6,197 nt of DNA from a bacterium. Lineage in GTDB: Bacteria > Bdellovibrionota_C > UBA2361 > SZUA-149. Made by a program: the position numbers and the translations under genes. How positions within the stretch are numbered: position 1 is the stretch's first letter; every line of letters starts with the position of its first letter. The notes under the pieces were generated by a model. That model was not told where the DNA came from, searched no databases, and saw only the letters and a list, made by a program, of their open reading frames with translations. Of this stretch, positions 1-5,338 are shown piece after piece. The stretch is from the NCBI GenBank assembly GCA_003230795.1, contig QIGM01000262.1:1-6197 (forward strand). Direction: 5' to 3'.

Positions 1-276
1 CGATGTGAGGTAATGGCTGCGAAGTCACTCGGAATGCTCGTGATGCATTTCGCAAAGATTGTCTATGCGGCGAGTTTTCTCGTGCTTCCCTATGAAGCCT
101 ATCAGCAGTTGTTCACGCTGATTCCAAGTATTGCTTTTAGCAGTCTCGCTGGAACCTTGCTCGGTAAGAGCGTGTTGCTGAGAATGAGCGAGGCTCAATT
201 TCGTCAGGCTTGTTTCGTAGCGCTTAGCATCGCCACGATAGCTAGCCTACTGAAGGGTGCGGAAGGCTATCTCTAG
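1..276 (+). CDS. TauE/SafE-like membrane exporter, C-terminal fragment (5' end outside window)
   Basis: The reading frame is open from base 1; four codons (R-C-E-V) precede the first ATG at 13, and no Shine-Dalgarno sequence sits before that ATG. I therefore read this as the end of a longer gene rather than an 87-residue protein. Two hydrophobic stretches are visible, roughly residues 5-40 and 60-82 counted from the ATG at 13. Between them lies a small-residue segment (S-L-A-G-T-L-L-G-K, about residues 44-52) and then L-R-M-S-E-A-Q-F-R. A Gly-rich turn followed by a basic 'LxxxSEaxFR' linker and a last helix is typical of the C-terminus of TauE/SafE (formerly DUF81) transporters, which export sulfite, sulfoacetate and other small anions across the inner membrane. 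The substrate cannot be told from this piece. The fragment ends 59 bases before the convergent nitroreductase. The family assignment is pattern recognition only; another small polytopic protein is possible. Confidence 0.6.
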   Translation, partial: RCEVMAAKSLGMLVMHFAKIVYAASFLVLPYEAYQQLFTLIPSIAFSSLAGTLLGKSVLLRMSEAQFRQACFVALSIATIASLLKGAEGYL

Positions 277-335
277 CAAAACCCTGGTAGCCAATGAGTG
301 TTCCATCGTTGAAATCTATGGGCGTTAGCGGATAT

Positions 336-926
336 TTATTCGAAGGGAAAGCTTCCCTCCGAGATAAACTCCGTTACTTTCTTTCTGTCTGTTGGTGCTT
401 CCATTTTTTGGTAGCCTTCTGGCAGATTCTCGAGAGGACCAGGTCTTCCGATAGCAGCCATTGCATCGACCGCATACACCGCCGGAATTTTCAGCGTATC
501 GCGAGCAGCTTGTGCGTCAAATCCCCCCATGCCGTGCACCACGAGACCCATTTCAGCCCCTTGCAATGCTAAGTTTTGAAAAGAGGTTCCGGTATCAAAA
601 GAGTGGACGGCGTTATCGTTATCGTTTCGGGTAAATTTCCTGCGCGATGCGATGAGAAGAAGATGCGATGCATCCTTGCACCACGCTTGGTTTGCTTCGA
701 CGAGCAAGTCAAAGAGGGTATTCCAGTGCTCTGAATCACGCACGGCGAAGACGTAACGCCATTCCTGCTCATTGAAACTAGAGGGTGCCCATCGTGCGGC
801 CTCGAATAGTTGCATCATCTCGGCGTTTGAAACTACCTCGCCCGACATTGCGCGGGGTGACCAGCGGCGAACAAATAGTGGGTTGATCTCATGTTCAGCG
901 GTTCTTTTCGTGCTCGCGTCGATCAT
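336..926 (-). CDS. nitroreductase family protein (FMN-dependent NAD(P)H oxidoreductase)
   Basis: The 196-residue product has the length and motif order of the compact nitroreductase family, cytoplasmic flavoproteins that reduce nitro compounds, quinones or related electrophiles with NAD(P)H. Visible motifs are R-R-W-S-P-R-A at residues 20-26 (FMN phosphate-binding region), A-R-W-A-P-S-S-F-N-E at 44-53, the D-T-G-T-S-F-Q-N-L-A-L-Q-G helix at 111-123 followed by G-L-V-V-H-G-M-G-G-F-D, and A-A-I-G-R-P-G at 157-163. I chose the ATG at 926 because GAGGAG lies six bases upstream. The in-frame GTG at 944 would add six residues but has no ribosome binding site, and its own codons contain the GAGGAG. 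The gene is transcribed alone, divergent from the pseudopilin operon, and no link to that operon is evident. The physiological substrate is unknown. Nothing looks truncated. Confidence 0.92.
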   Translation of the reverse strand: MIDASTKRTAEHEINPLFVRRWSPRAMSGEVVSNAEMMQLFEAARWAPSSFNEQEWRYVFAVRDSEHWNTLFDLLVEANQAWCKDASHLLLIASRRKFTRNDNDNAVHSFDTGTSFQNLALQGAEMGLVVHGMGGFDAQAARDTLKIPAVYAVDAMAAIGRPGPLENLPEGYQKMEAPTDRKKVTEFISEGSFPFE

Positions 927-932
927 TTCTAT

Positions 933-938
933 CTCCTC
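933..938 (-). promoter_or_regulatory. ribosome binding site deciding the nitroreductase start
   Basis: On the minus strand GAGGAG is followed by a six-base spacer (ATAGAA) and ATG at 926-924. This strong site lies inside the reading frame that would be used from GTG 944, so it favours the shorter 196-residue protein. Confidence 0.7.
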
Positions 939-954
939 ACTCACTGGGACCTAA

Positions 955-983
955 AATCTAGCTAGAAGAGGCTAAAACGTAAA
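955..983 (-). promoter_or_regulatory. candidate sigma-70-type promoter of the nitroreductase gene
   Basis: Read on the minus strand, TTTACG (983-978) and TAGATT (960-955) are separated by exactly 17 bases. Each matches its consensus hexamer at four of six positions. The -10 lies about 29 bases upstream of the chosen ATG. The -35 element sits inside a perfect 12-bp palindrome, which would suit repression. The hexamers are weak, so this is a suggestion only. Confidence 0.25.
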
Positions 984-989
984 TTTACG
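978..989. promoter_or_regulatory. 12-bp perfect palindrome CGTAAATTTACG, candidate operator
   Basis: The sequence is identical to its own reverse complement over 12 bases and lies 51 bases upstream of the nitroreductase ATG, in the divergent intergenic region. It overlaps the candidate -35 element. An AT-rich symmetrical core with CG ends is a plausible homodimeric repressor site (MarR, TetR and similar regulators often control nitroreductases), but no regulator gene is in the window. Confidence 0.35.
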
Positions 990-1083
990 GACAGCAAGGC
1001 TATTGGCGCTGGCTCGGTCTGATTCGGGCTGGGGAATTGATTTAGACGCCCGAAATTGTCCGTTGAGAGGAGTTACGGGACAG
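985..1083. repeat. three copies of a TTACGG(G)ACAG-like word
   Basis: TTACGGACAG occurs at 985-994 and TTACGGGACAG, with one extra G, at 1073-1083. The opposite-orientation core TGTCCGT occurs at 1057-1063. The last two form an inverted pair around an 11-base spacer. Recurrence within 100 bases of a divergent promoter region could mark binding sites for one regulator. Chance is not excluded for words this short. Confidence 0.3.
1023..1054. repeat. inverted repeat TTCGGGC / GCCCGAA
   Basis: A perfect 7-bp inverted repeat (1023-1029 with 1048-1054) flanks an 18-base AT-rich spacer. There is no T tract on either side, so a terminator is unlikely. It may be a binding site with two half-sites or a hairpin in a leader. 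Confidence 0.3.
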
Positions 1084-1163
1084 AATTGGTCTTAAGCGAG
1101 GTAGAAATTCGTTAATTGGCTAATAATTATCTTAGTGATTCCGACGAAAATGAGCCTAAGCTG

Positions 1164-1184
1164 ATCGTTATAGAACGATTTTTT
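1164..1184 (+). terminator. terminator-like hairpin (ATCGTT-ATAG-AACGAT then T tract)
   Basis: A perfect 6-bp stem (1164-1169 with 1174-1179) closes a four-base loop, and a run of six T begins at the last stem base (1179-1184). The form is that of a short intrinsic terminator read on the plus strand. The stem is AT-rich and short. No plus-strand gene lies upstream, so it would have to end an operon leader, an unrecognised small RNA, or transcription entering from elsewhere. Confidence 0.35.
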
Positions 1185-1277
1185 AGCTCTAAAAGTAGGC
1201 ATAAAATCTCGAGTTCATCAGGAAACTTGCCGACGAACTAAGGGGGTTATGTAACAAAAATATATCGGACCTTTCTT

Positions 1278-1314
1278 GGGCGCGTACCTACGTTGAGTAT
1301 TACGCGATGAGCCC
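1278..1314 (+). other. hairpin upstream of the pseudopilin operon
   Basis: CGCGTA (1281-1286) pairs perfectly with TACGCG (1301-1306) around a 14-base loop. The adjoining GGG (1278-1280) can pair with CCC (1312-1314) across an asymmetric bulge. No T tract follows. The structure ends 39 bases before the TadE-like start and could be a leader structure or an operator. Its function is unknown. Confidence 0.3.
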
Positions 1315-1340
1315 GATCGAGATAAGATTGTCTTAAAGCT

Positions 1341-1346
1341 AAAGAG
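1341..1346 (+). promoter_or_regulatory. ribosome binding site of the TadE-like gene
   Basis: AAAGAG is followed seven bases later by the ATG at 1354. It is a moderate match to the Shine-Dalgarno consensus and supports this start. Confidence 0.4.
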
Positions 1347-1353
1347 TTATTGG

Positions 1354-1857
1354 ATGAAAACTAGATTCTCTCATCATTGGATGCGCCAAATGCGCGCTCG
1401 AACAGAGCGTGCTTGCTCCAATGTTGTTGGAGAGCGAGGCTCTTGCATGATGGAGTTCGCGATTGTAGTCCCCATTTTAGTCTTTACTCTTTTCTCAGGA
1501 ATCGAAACAGTTCGTGCGCTTGGAGCCTATCTACGTATGACACAAATCTCTTATGAAGGAGCGAGACTTGCTGCTTCTTTGCCGGGATTAGAGGAATATG
1601 TCTTCTATGCAGACCCAGTGCCCAACAAGCAAAGAGAACTTCGAGAGAAAATTTATCTTGTCATTGATGAATATACTCTGGACACTTCAGAGATAACCGT
1701 GCTGACGGAGCACATTCGTACGTCGATTGGCGGAGAGCCGGAGAATCACGTAACCGTGCAGCTTCAAGCCGACTATCAACCTTTATTCGGATTCGGTTTT
1801 CCGAGTTTGCCCATCACTGTCAGTTCAACGAGCCCTTATTTATTTCCAGACGCCTAA
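1354..1857 (+). CDS. TadE-like pseudopilin (minor pilin of a Tad/Flp-type system)
   Basis: The 167-residue product has a basic N-terminal segment, then E-R-G-S-C-M-M-E-F at residues 27-35, then a single hydrophobic helix to about residue 50 (I-V-V-P-I-L-V-F-T-L-F-S-G-I-E). Cleavage after Gly29 would place Glu34 at +5, the signature of type IVb prepilins. The rest (about 60-167) is soluble and ends in a V-x-V-x-L-x-A-D-Y-x-P-L strand pattern usual for the TadE family (TadE/TadG-like PFAM group). Length is typical. In Aggregatibacter, TadE and TadF are pseudopilins processed by the TadV peptidase; by analogy this protein would sit in the inner membrane and enter a pilus or pilus tip. No TadV gene is in the window. 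It is the first gene of a three-gene unit, with the next ATG 16 bases after its stop. Confidence 0.85.
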   Translation: MKTRFSHHWMRQMRARTERACSNVVGERGSCMMEFAIVVPILVFTLFSGIETVRALGAYLRMTQISYEGARLAASLPGLEEYVFYADPVPNKQRELREKIYLVIDEYTLDTSEITVLTEHIRTSIGGEPENHVTVQLQADYQPLFGFGFPSLPITVSSTSPYLFPDA

Positions 1858-1858
1858 T

Positions 1859-1872
1859 TTGAGTGTCCTCAA
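1859..1872 (+). promoter_or_regulatory. hairpin TTGAG-TGTC-CTCAA at the junction of genes one and two
   Basis: A perfect 5-bp stem with a four-base loop occupies the gap between the TadE-like stop (1855-1857) and the next ATG (1874), where a Shine-Dalgarno sequence would normally lie. None is visible. The structure suggests that translation of the second gene depends on ribosomes arriving from the first. The TTG at 1859 inside the stem is an alternative start. Confidence 0.35.
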
Positions 1873-1873
1873 T

Positions 1874-3154
1874 ATGAAAAAGAATAGCACTGCCAAAATT
1901 GGACCAAAGTTCGAGCAACGTATCGAGAACGGTGAAACAGGAGTCGCTTTTCTCGAATTCGTAATCGTATTTCCTGTCTTGATGTTGATTTTTCTCGCAT
2001 TCGTGGATTTTGGTCGCTACGCCTATACCAAAAATATCGTCGAAGCTGCTGCGAATAGAGCTCTCTTGCTTGCGTCCACAATTGAAGGTTTGGAAGACGA
2101 ACCAGGCGCTGAAGGCTCTCGCCATGAAGAGGCGAAGGCACGAGTTGAGGCTGTTGCTCTCGATTTTGTCCTCGGTACTTTCCTTAGTCAAGACGAAGGC
2201 TCGTACGCGAAGCTTGAAGGTTTGCCTGAACTAGTAATCCCTAAAGCCTCGATCGGTCAGAGCATTCGTCAAGTTTTACAGTCAGAGCCCATGGTTGTTG
2301 AGATTGATGCGGTCATCGTCCCCTTTTTGCCAGTATTGCCCCTGCTAAGTATAAAGGGCAAGTCGGTAGGCTTCCGTGAGCCGAGTTCCGACGTGTCGTT
2401 GCCGATCCCTGTTGATTGTCTCGGCAATCCTGCAGGTTCAGATTCATTCTACGACTACTGCCCTTGTGAGGGGGCAAACGAGAAATGGGAGGCGTCGACA
2501 CGTGCTTGCAAATCATGTGGAGTTGGCGGAGAGGTGAGGACATCTGGCACGAGTTGTTCTTGTTCTAATGAGCTTTGTCAGGCGGAAATGGGACCGAACT
2601 CTTATGTTGCGTATAGTGGAGGGCTTTGCCCATGCAAGTGCCCGTCCGGACTCTCGACGGATAGTGCCGGGGAATGCTCATGTCCTGAGGGGAAAAATGT
2701 AGTTGGCTCCGGGAGTTCTTCGAAATGCAATTGCGCCGATGATGATGAATGGACAGATGCACGTTGTCAGGATGAGTACACCCCAGTAAATGCCGTCGCG
2801 ACTTCAGATTTATGTGGTTGTAAATGCGCTGCCGTAACTTGTGGAACATATATGATGCAAACCAATTTGGCTGGAGGATGTGGCTGTGTCTGCTGGAATG
2901 GTAATCTCGAGACTAAAGACGGTGGCACTAGGTGTGACTGTAAAAACCCCGAGACCTGTCAGAACGATCGATTCTATCTTAACCGTGGTGACTGTAAGTG
3001 TAAGTGTAAGTTTTCCTGCACTAATGGGACGATGCAAGATGATTGTAGCTGTAAGTGCGATGATGGTTCTGTCAGAACTTCAGATTCTTGTCCCGCTCCT
3101 AAAACCGAAGAACCTCCAGTTGAAGAGGAAGAAGAAGGTGGAGCTTCTGAATAA
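1874..3154 (+). CDS. TadF/TadE-like pseudopilin with large cysteine-rich C-terminal region
   Basis: The 426-residue product starts with about 22 polar residues, then G-V-A-F-L-E-F at 23-29 and a hydrophobic helix to about residue 45 ending D-F-G-R. Cleavage after Gly23 puts Glu28 at +5, as in TadE/TadF pseudopilins. Residues about 46-170 resemble an ordinary TadE-family body, including a V-V-E-I-D-A-V-I-V strand. From residue 182 to 406 follows a region with 34 cysteines in 225 residues, arranged in CxC and CxCxC clusters, and then an acidic tail (409-426) with a run of five Glu. Ordinary family members end before this region. Such cysteine density implies disulfides outside the cytoplasm. 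No heme-binding CxxCH is present. The ATG at 1874 is preferred; TTG at 1859 would add five residues, and neither has a good ribosome site. I infer a structural or adhesive extracellular stalk; metal binding is an alternative. Confidence 0.8.
   Translation: MKKNSTAKIGPKFEQRIENGETGVAFLEFVIVFPVLMLIFLAFVDFGRYAYTKNIVEAAANRALLLASTIEGLEDEPGAEGSRHEEAKARVEAVALDFVLGTFLSQDEGSYAKLEGLPELVIPKASIGQSIRQVLQSEPMVVEIDAVIVPFLPVLPLLSIKGKSVGFREPSSDVSLPIPVDCLGNPAGSDSFYDYCPCEGANEKWEASTRACKSCGVGGEVRTSGTSCSCSNELCQAEMGPNSYVAYSGGLCPCKCPSGLSTDSAGECSCPEGKNVVGSGSSSKCNCADDDEWTDARCQDEYTPVNAVATSDLCGCKCAAVTCGTYMMQTNLAGGCGCVCWNGNLETKDGGTRCDCKNPETCQNDRFYLNRGDCKCKCKFSCTNGTMQDDCSCKCDDGSVRTSDSCPAPKTEEPPVEEEEEGGASE
2417..3091 (+). 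repeat. divergent protein-level repeat array with CxC / CxCxC modules
   Basis: Three modules share the order C-x-C, 4-10 residues, C-Q, 10-15 residues, C-x-C-K-C. In numbering from ATG 1874 they are 228-256, 285-318 and 354-378. The C-Q pairs are at 235, 298 and 362. Modules two and three continue with another Cys and a second CxCxC (336-340 and 391-395). CxC clusters are repeatedly followed by x-x-G and then 7-11 residues before the next Cys, as in CPSG, CPEG, CWNG and CDDG. The DNA itself is not repetitive, so the array is old or under selection for amino-acid pattern. I do not match it to a named domain. Confidence 0.65.
2993..3010 (+). repeat. TGTAAG x3 microsatellite
   Basis: Three perfect tandem copies of TGTAAG encode the C-K-C-K-C-K cluster of the third cysteine module. 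As a six-base unit it can gain or lose Cys-Lys pairs without shifting the frame. Confidence 0.6.
3137..3143 (+). promoter_or_regulatory. possible ribosome binding site of the VWA gene, inside the preceding gene
   Basis: GGTGGAG lies 12 bases before the ATG at 3156, a rather long spacing, at the end of the purine-rich stretch that codes for the acidic tail of the preceding protein. With the stop and start only one base apart (TAA-G-ATG), translational coupling is the more likely means of initiation. Confidence 0.3.
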
Positions 3155-3155
3155 G

Positions 3156-5321
3156 ATGGCCAAAGATTTTAAGAGTAAGATTCGCGTTAGTAACGCAAAT
3201 GAGAATTCTGAGCGAGGCGCCGTTCTTCTGATAACGATGGCGATTGTTGCAGTTTTCTTCGTCGTAATGCTTTACGGAATCGAGTTGTCGTCGATTCTTT
3301 CGAGCGCTGGACAGCAACAGTACAATGCTCGATTCGTGACGCTTGCAGCCCTTGAAGAGTATTACGATACTGACTGTGAATCCCCCGAGGATACTAGCGT
3401 CTGTCATTCCGACCGAATGAAAGCCGCTTTAGATAGAGCGCGAGATATTGCTGGGTATAACGTCACTTTGAAATCATCGAGAGGGGACGCCGCATCGATT
3501 GCCGAGGTCGGTCAGGTTACACTAGAGTCAGGAAGGTGGTACTCCACGGACGATAATTCCGGCGCTTGTGAGTCAATCAACAAAGACTACCCGTGCTTCG
3601 TTCCGGGTGATGAGGACATCAACTCCTTTAATCTTAAAGGACAGATTTACCAACCAGCTTTTTTTATGGCGAAAACTGCAACTCTCGTTGATGCGCTGCC
3701 GGAGGGTAGTTTCGATGTTAATGTTGTTGCTAGCGTAATCCCTCGGCATGGCTGTTTTTTGGTAGACATCTCTGGTTCGACTCAGCGGGGAGCTCACCTA
3801 CTTCAATCCAATAGAGACTTTGCACCAAAGATCTTACGAACTCAGTTCGCCTACTATCTTAAAGAAGACGGGAATGCGGTGCCTGACGGCAGCTCTCATG
3901 AAAAACTTTGGCCGGAATTGCTAGCGCAAGGCCCGCGACCTGTTGGGGTTGCTACCGATTATCGTCGACATTATTTCGATGACTACGAATTGAAACAAAC
4001 TCTAGGCGATGGCGATTATTCCTCAAGTGATTCTTATGCAAAGCATCACCCAAGCCCATCGAAGTATGGTGCAAACCGTAAATCAGGACGGTATAGAATT
4101 GATTTCTTCAGGGACGAGACTCATCTTGGGCCTGAACCACTGACAACAATTCTCTCAGGTTTGCATGAAGCTGTCAGCCTTTTCGAGAACCGAGCAGTTG
4201 CAGGAGATAAGGCGTGTATAATTTTCTACGACAATGAGCTTGTTTGGACTAGAGTGCTCAACCTTACGAGTGAGTTCGACTATCTTAAAAGCATTGTGGA
4301 CCCGGGTCAGCTCAAGACCCCAAAGGATCCAATTTTTGGATATAAACTAAATTCTGAAAGGGACCTTCCTCTCGCTCTACAACATAATTTATTTCCTGCT
4401 CTTGATGGATTTACATTTACTCAAATGGCGATTTCCGAAGCGCTTGCTCAGTTTAAGAAAGGCAAAGATGAAATAGGCAGTGTGTCCAATTTTCTAGTTC
4501 ACATCGGAGACGGACTGACGAATTGCTCTGCGGCGTGTCGCCAATATGATCAGGACAATGATGGGAAATTTGACGAGGAAAGAGTTTTGGAATGTTACTC
4601 CCTTTACTGGAACGAGTTGAGCGAATTCGGTGACATTGAGTTGTCGATTGGGGCTGGCGTGTCACAAGAACTAATCGATGCATGTAGTATTGCCGATGTA
4701 AACGGGGACGGAATTTTCCAAGGAGATGAATGGTGGGGTATTTTCGAGAACTTCGGCTGCGAGGTTTGCACCAATGTCTATTACCAATATGATAAAGCTA
4801 TTCGTGAGCTTAGAAATACCGCAGATAGTGTCTTGCACAAAGGTAAAATTCCGTTACATGCGATTTTGGTTGGTGAACACGTGGAACCGCATACCTTAGA
4901 TGTTTTCGATGCGGATCTTGGTCGATGTCTAACTGACGAAGAGGCTCGTGAGCGAGAGAAAGACTTCACCGACTACATTTACGCGCCCGATAAGAGAAGC
5001 GAAAGAGGAAGTTGGTCTGACGCGAACTCGAGTTTTGAGAATATGTTTAAAACTGGGGCAGATCCGTTCTATCAAGCTAATTATGATTGGTATACTTTGG
5101 CGAGAATGACAGGAGGTTTCTGGGGCCCTATTCGTCCGAAGCATCCTGGCTGTGTTGACTTATCTTCTGAAGCAGAAATCTCGGCTGCTCTAGGAGGAGT
5201 ATGCAATGACGGCGAGCGTAGGAAATACGATCATAAGTGTCGTACTCCTGAGAAGCAGATTCGAGATTACATGACGACGATAATGAACCAGAATCCGTAT
5301 GCGATTGTGTCCTCGGATTAA
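3156..5321 (+). CDS. TadG-like protein: pilin-like anchor, interrupted VWA domain, EF-hand loops
   Basis: The 721-residue product begins with a basic segment and S-E-R-G-A-V at 18-23, then one hydrophobic helix to about residue 48. Ile, not Glu, stands at +5, as expected for TadG rather than TadE/F. A VWA fold is suggested by the MIDAS sequence D204-I-S-G-S-T, a K-A-C-I-I-F-Y-D strand (352-359), F-T-F-T (419-422), H-I-G-D452-G (449-453), a P-L-H-A-I-L-V-G strand (566-573) and L-A-R-M-T-G-G (648-654). Large inserts part these elements. One insert (about 455-560) holds D465-x-D-x-D-G, with Arg at position 12, and the complete EF-hand loop D514-V-N-G-D-G-I-F-Q-G-D-E525. Sixteen cysteines follow the membrane helix. 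The ATG at 3156 is one base after the preceding stop; the same frame is open further upstream but overlaps the cysteine-rich gene. Probable role: metal-dependent surface or pilus-tip protein (inference). Confidence 0.85.
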   Translation: MAKDFKSKIRVSNANENSERGAVLLITMAIVAVFFVVMLYGIELSSILSSAGQQQYNARFVTLAALEEYYDTDCESPEDTSVCHSDRMKAALDRARDIAGYNVTLKSSRGDAASIAEVGQVTLESGRWYSTDDNSGACESINKDYPCFVPGDEDINSFNLKGQIYQPAFFMAKTATLVDALPEGSFDVNVVASVIPRHGCFLVDISGSTQRGAHLLQSNRDFAPKILRTQFAYYLKEDGNAVPDGSSHEKLWPELLAQGPRPVGVATDYRRHYFDDYELKQTLGDGDYSSSDSYAKHHPSPSKYGANRKSGRYRIDFFRDETHLGPEPLTTILSGLHEAVSLFENRAVAGDKACIIFYDNELVWTRVLNLTSEFDYLKSIVDPGQLKTPKDPIFGYKLNSERDLPLALQHNLFPALDGFTFTQMAISEALAQFKKGKDEIGSVSNFLVHIGDGLTNCSAACRQYDQDNDGKFDEERVLECYSLYWNELSEFGDIELSIGAGVSQELIDACSIADVNGDGIFQGDEWWGIFENFGCEVCTNVYYQYDKAIRELRNTADSVLHKGKIPLHAILVGEHVEPHTLDVFDADLGRCLTDEEAREREKDFTDYIYAPDKRSERGSWSDANSSFENMFKTGADPFYQANYDWYTLARMTGGFWGPIRPKHPGCVDLSSEAEISAALGGVCNDGERRKYDHKCRTPEKQIRDYMTTIMNQNPYAIVSSD

Positions 5322-5338
5322 AAACCGTGCAGGCACTA

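Larger units (their letters stand above)
945..1353. other. divergent intergenic region without a convincing gene
   Basis: About 409 bases separate the minus-strand nitroreductase from the plus-strand pseudopilin operon. I see no open frame here with a start, ribosome site and sensible protein, and no tRNA or other recognisable RNA gene. The stretch holds a 12-bp palindrome (978-989), a 7-bp inverted repeat (1023-1054), three related TTACGG(G)ACAG-type words (985-1083), a terminator-like hairpin (1164-1184) and a hairpin close to the operon start (1278-1314). It is AT-rich around 1110-1210. No strong promoter for the operon was found; the best pair by eye, TTGCCG at 1227 and TGTAAC at 1250 with a 17-base spacer, matches only four of six bases in each hexamer. 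Confidence 0.7.

Noticed and set aside
265..292. Hairpin GGCTATC / GGTAGCC after the TauE-like gene as a terminator
   Set aside because: A 7-bp stem with one wobble pair and a 14-base loop, but no T tract on either strand.
294..572. Plus-strand 92-codon frame
   Set aside because: Most of it lies antisense to the nitroreductase, whose motifs are clear. No ribosome site, and the product resembles no protein.
927..944. GTG start at 944 for the nitroreductase
   Set aside because: No ribosome site before it; GAGGAG is placed for the ATG at 926.
1241..1254. Minimal ATG-TAA start-stop preceded by AGGGGG, as a leader regulatory ORF
   Set aside because: Only two bases separate the purine run from the ATG, too close for normal initiation.
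2417..3091. Multiheme cytochrome as the explanation of the cysteine clusters
   Set aside because: No CxxCH motif is present; the clusters are CxC and CxCxC.
2880..3155. Upstream extension of the VWA gene frame, giving an 813-residue protein
   Set aside because: It would overlap 275 bases of the cysteine-rich gene in another frame, and its first 92 residues look like an arbitrary translation. The ATG at 3156 directly follows the preceding stop and begins the expected TadG-like N-terminus.
5320..5336. Bidirectional terminator between the VWA and lipoprotein genes
   Set aside because: GTGC-AG-GCAC leaves a two-base loop, so only three pairs can form; the A5 run alone is insufficient evidence.
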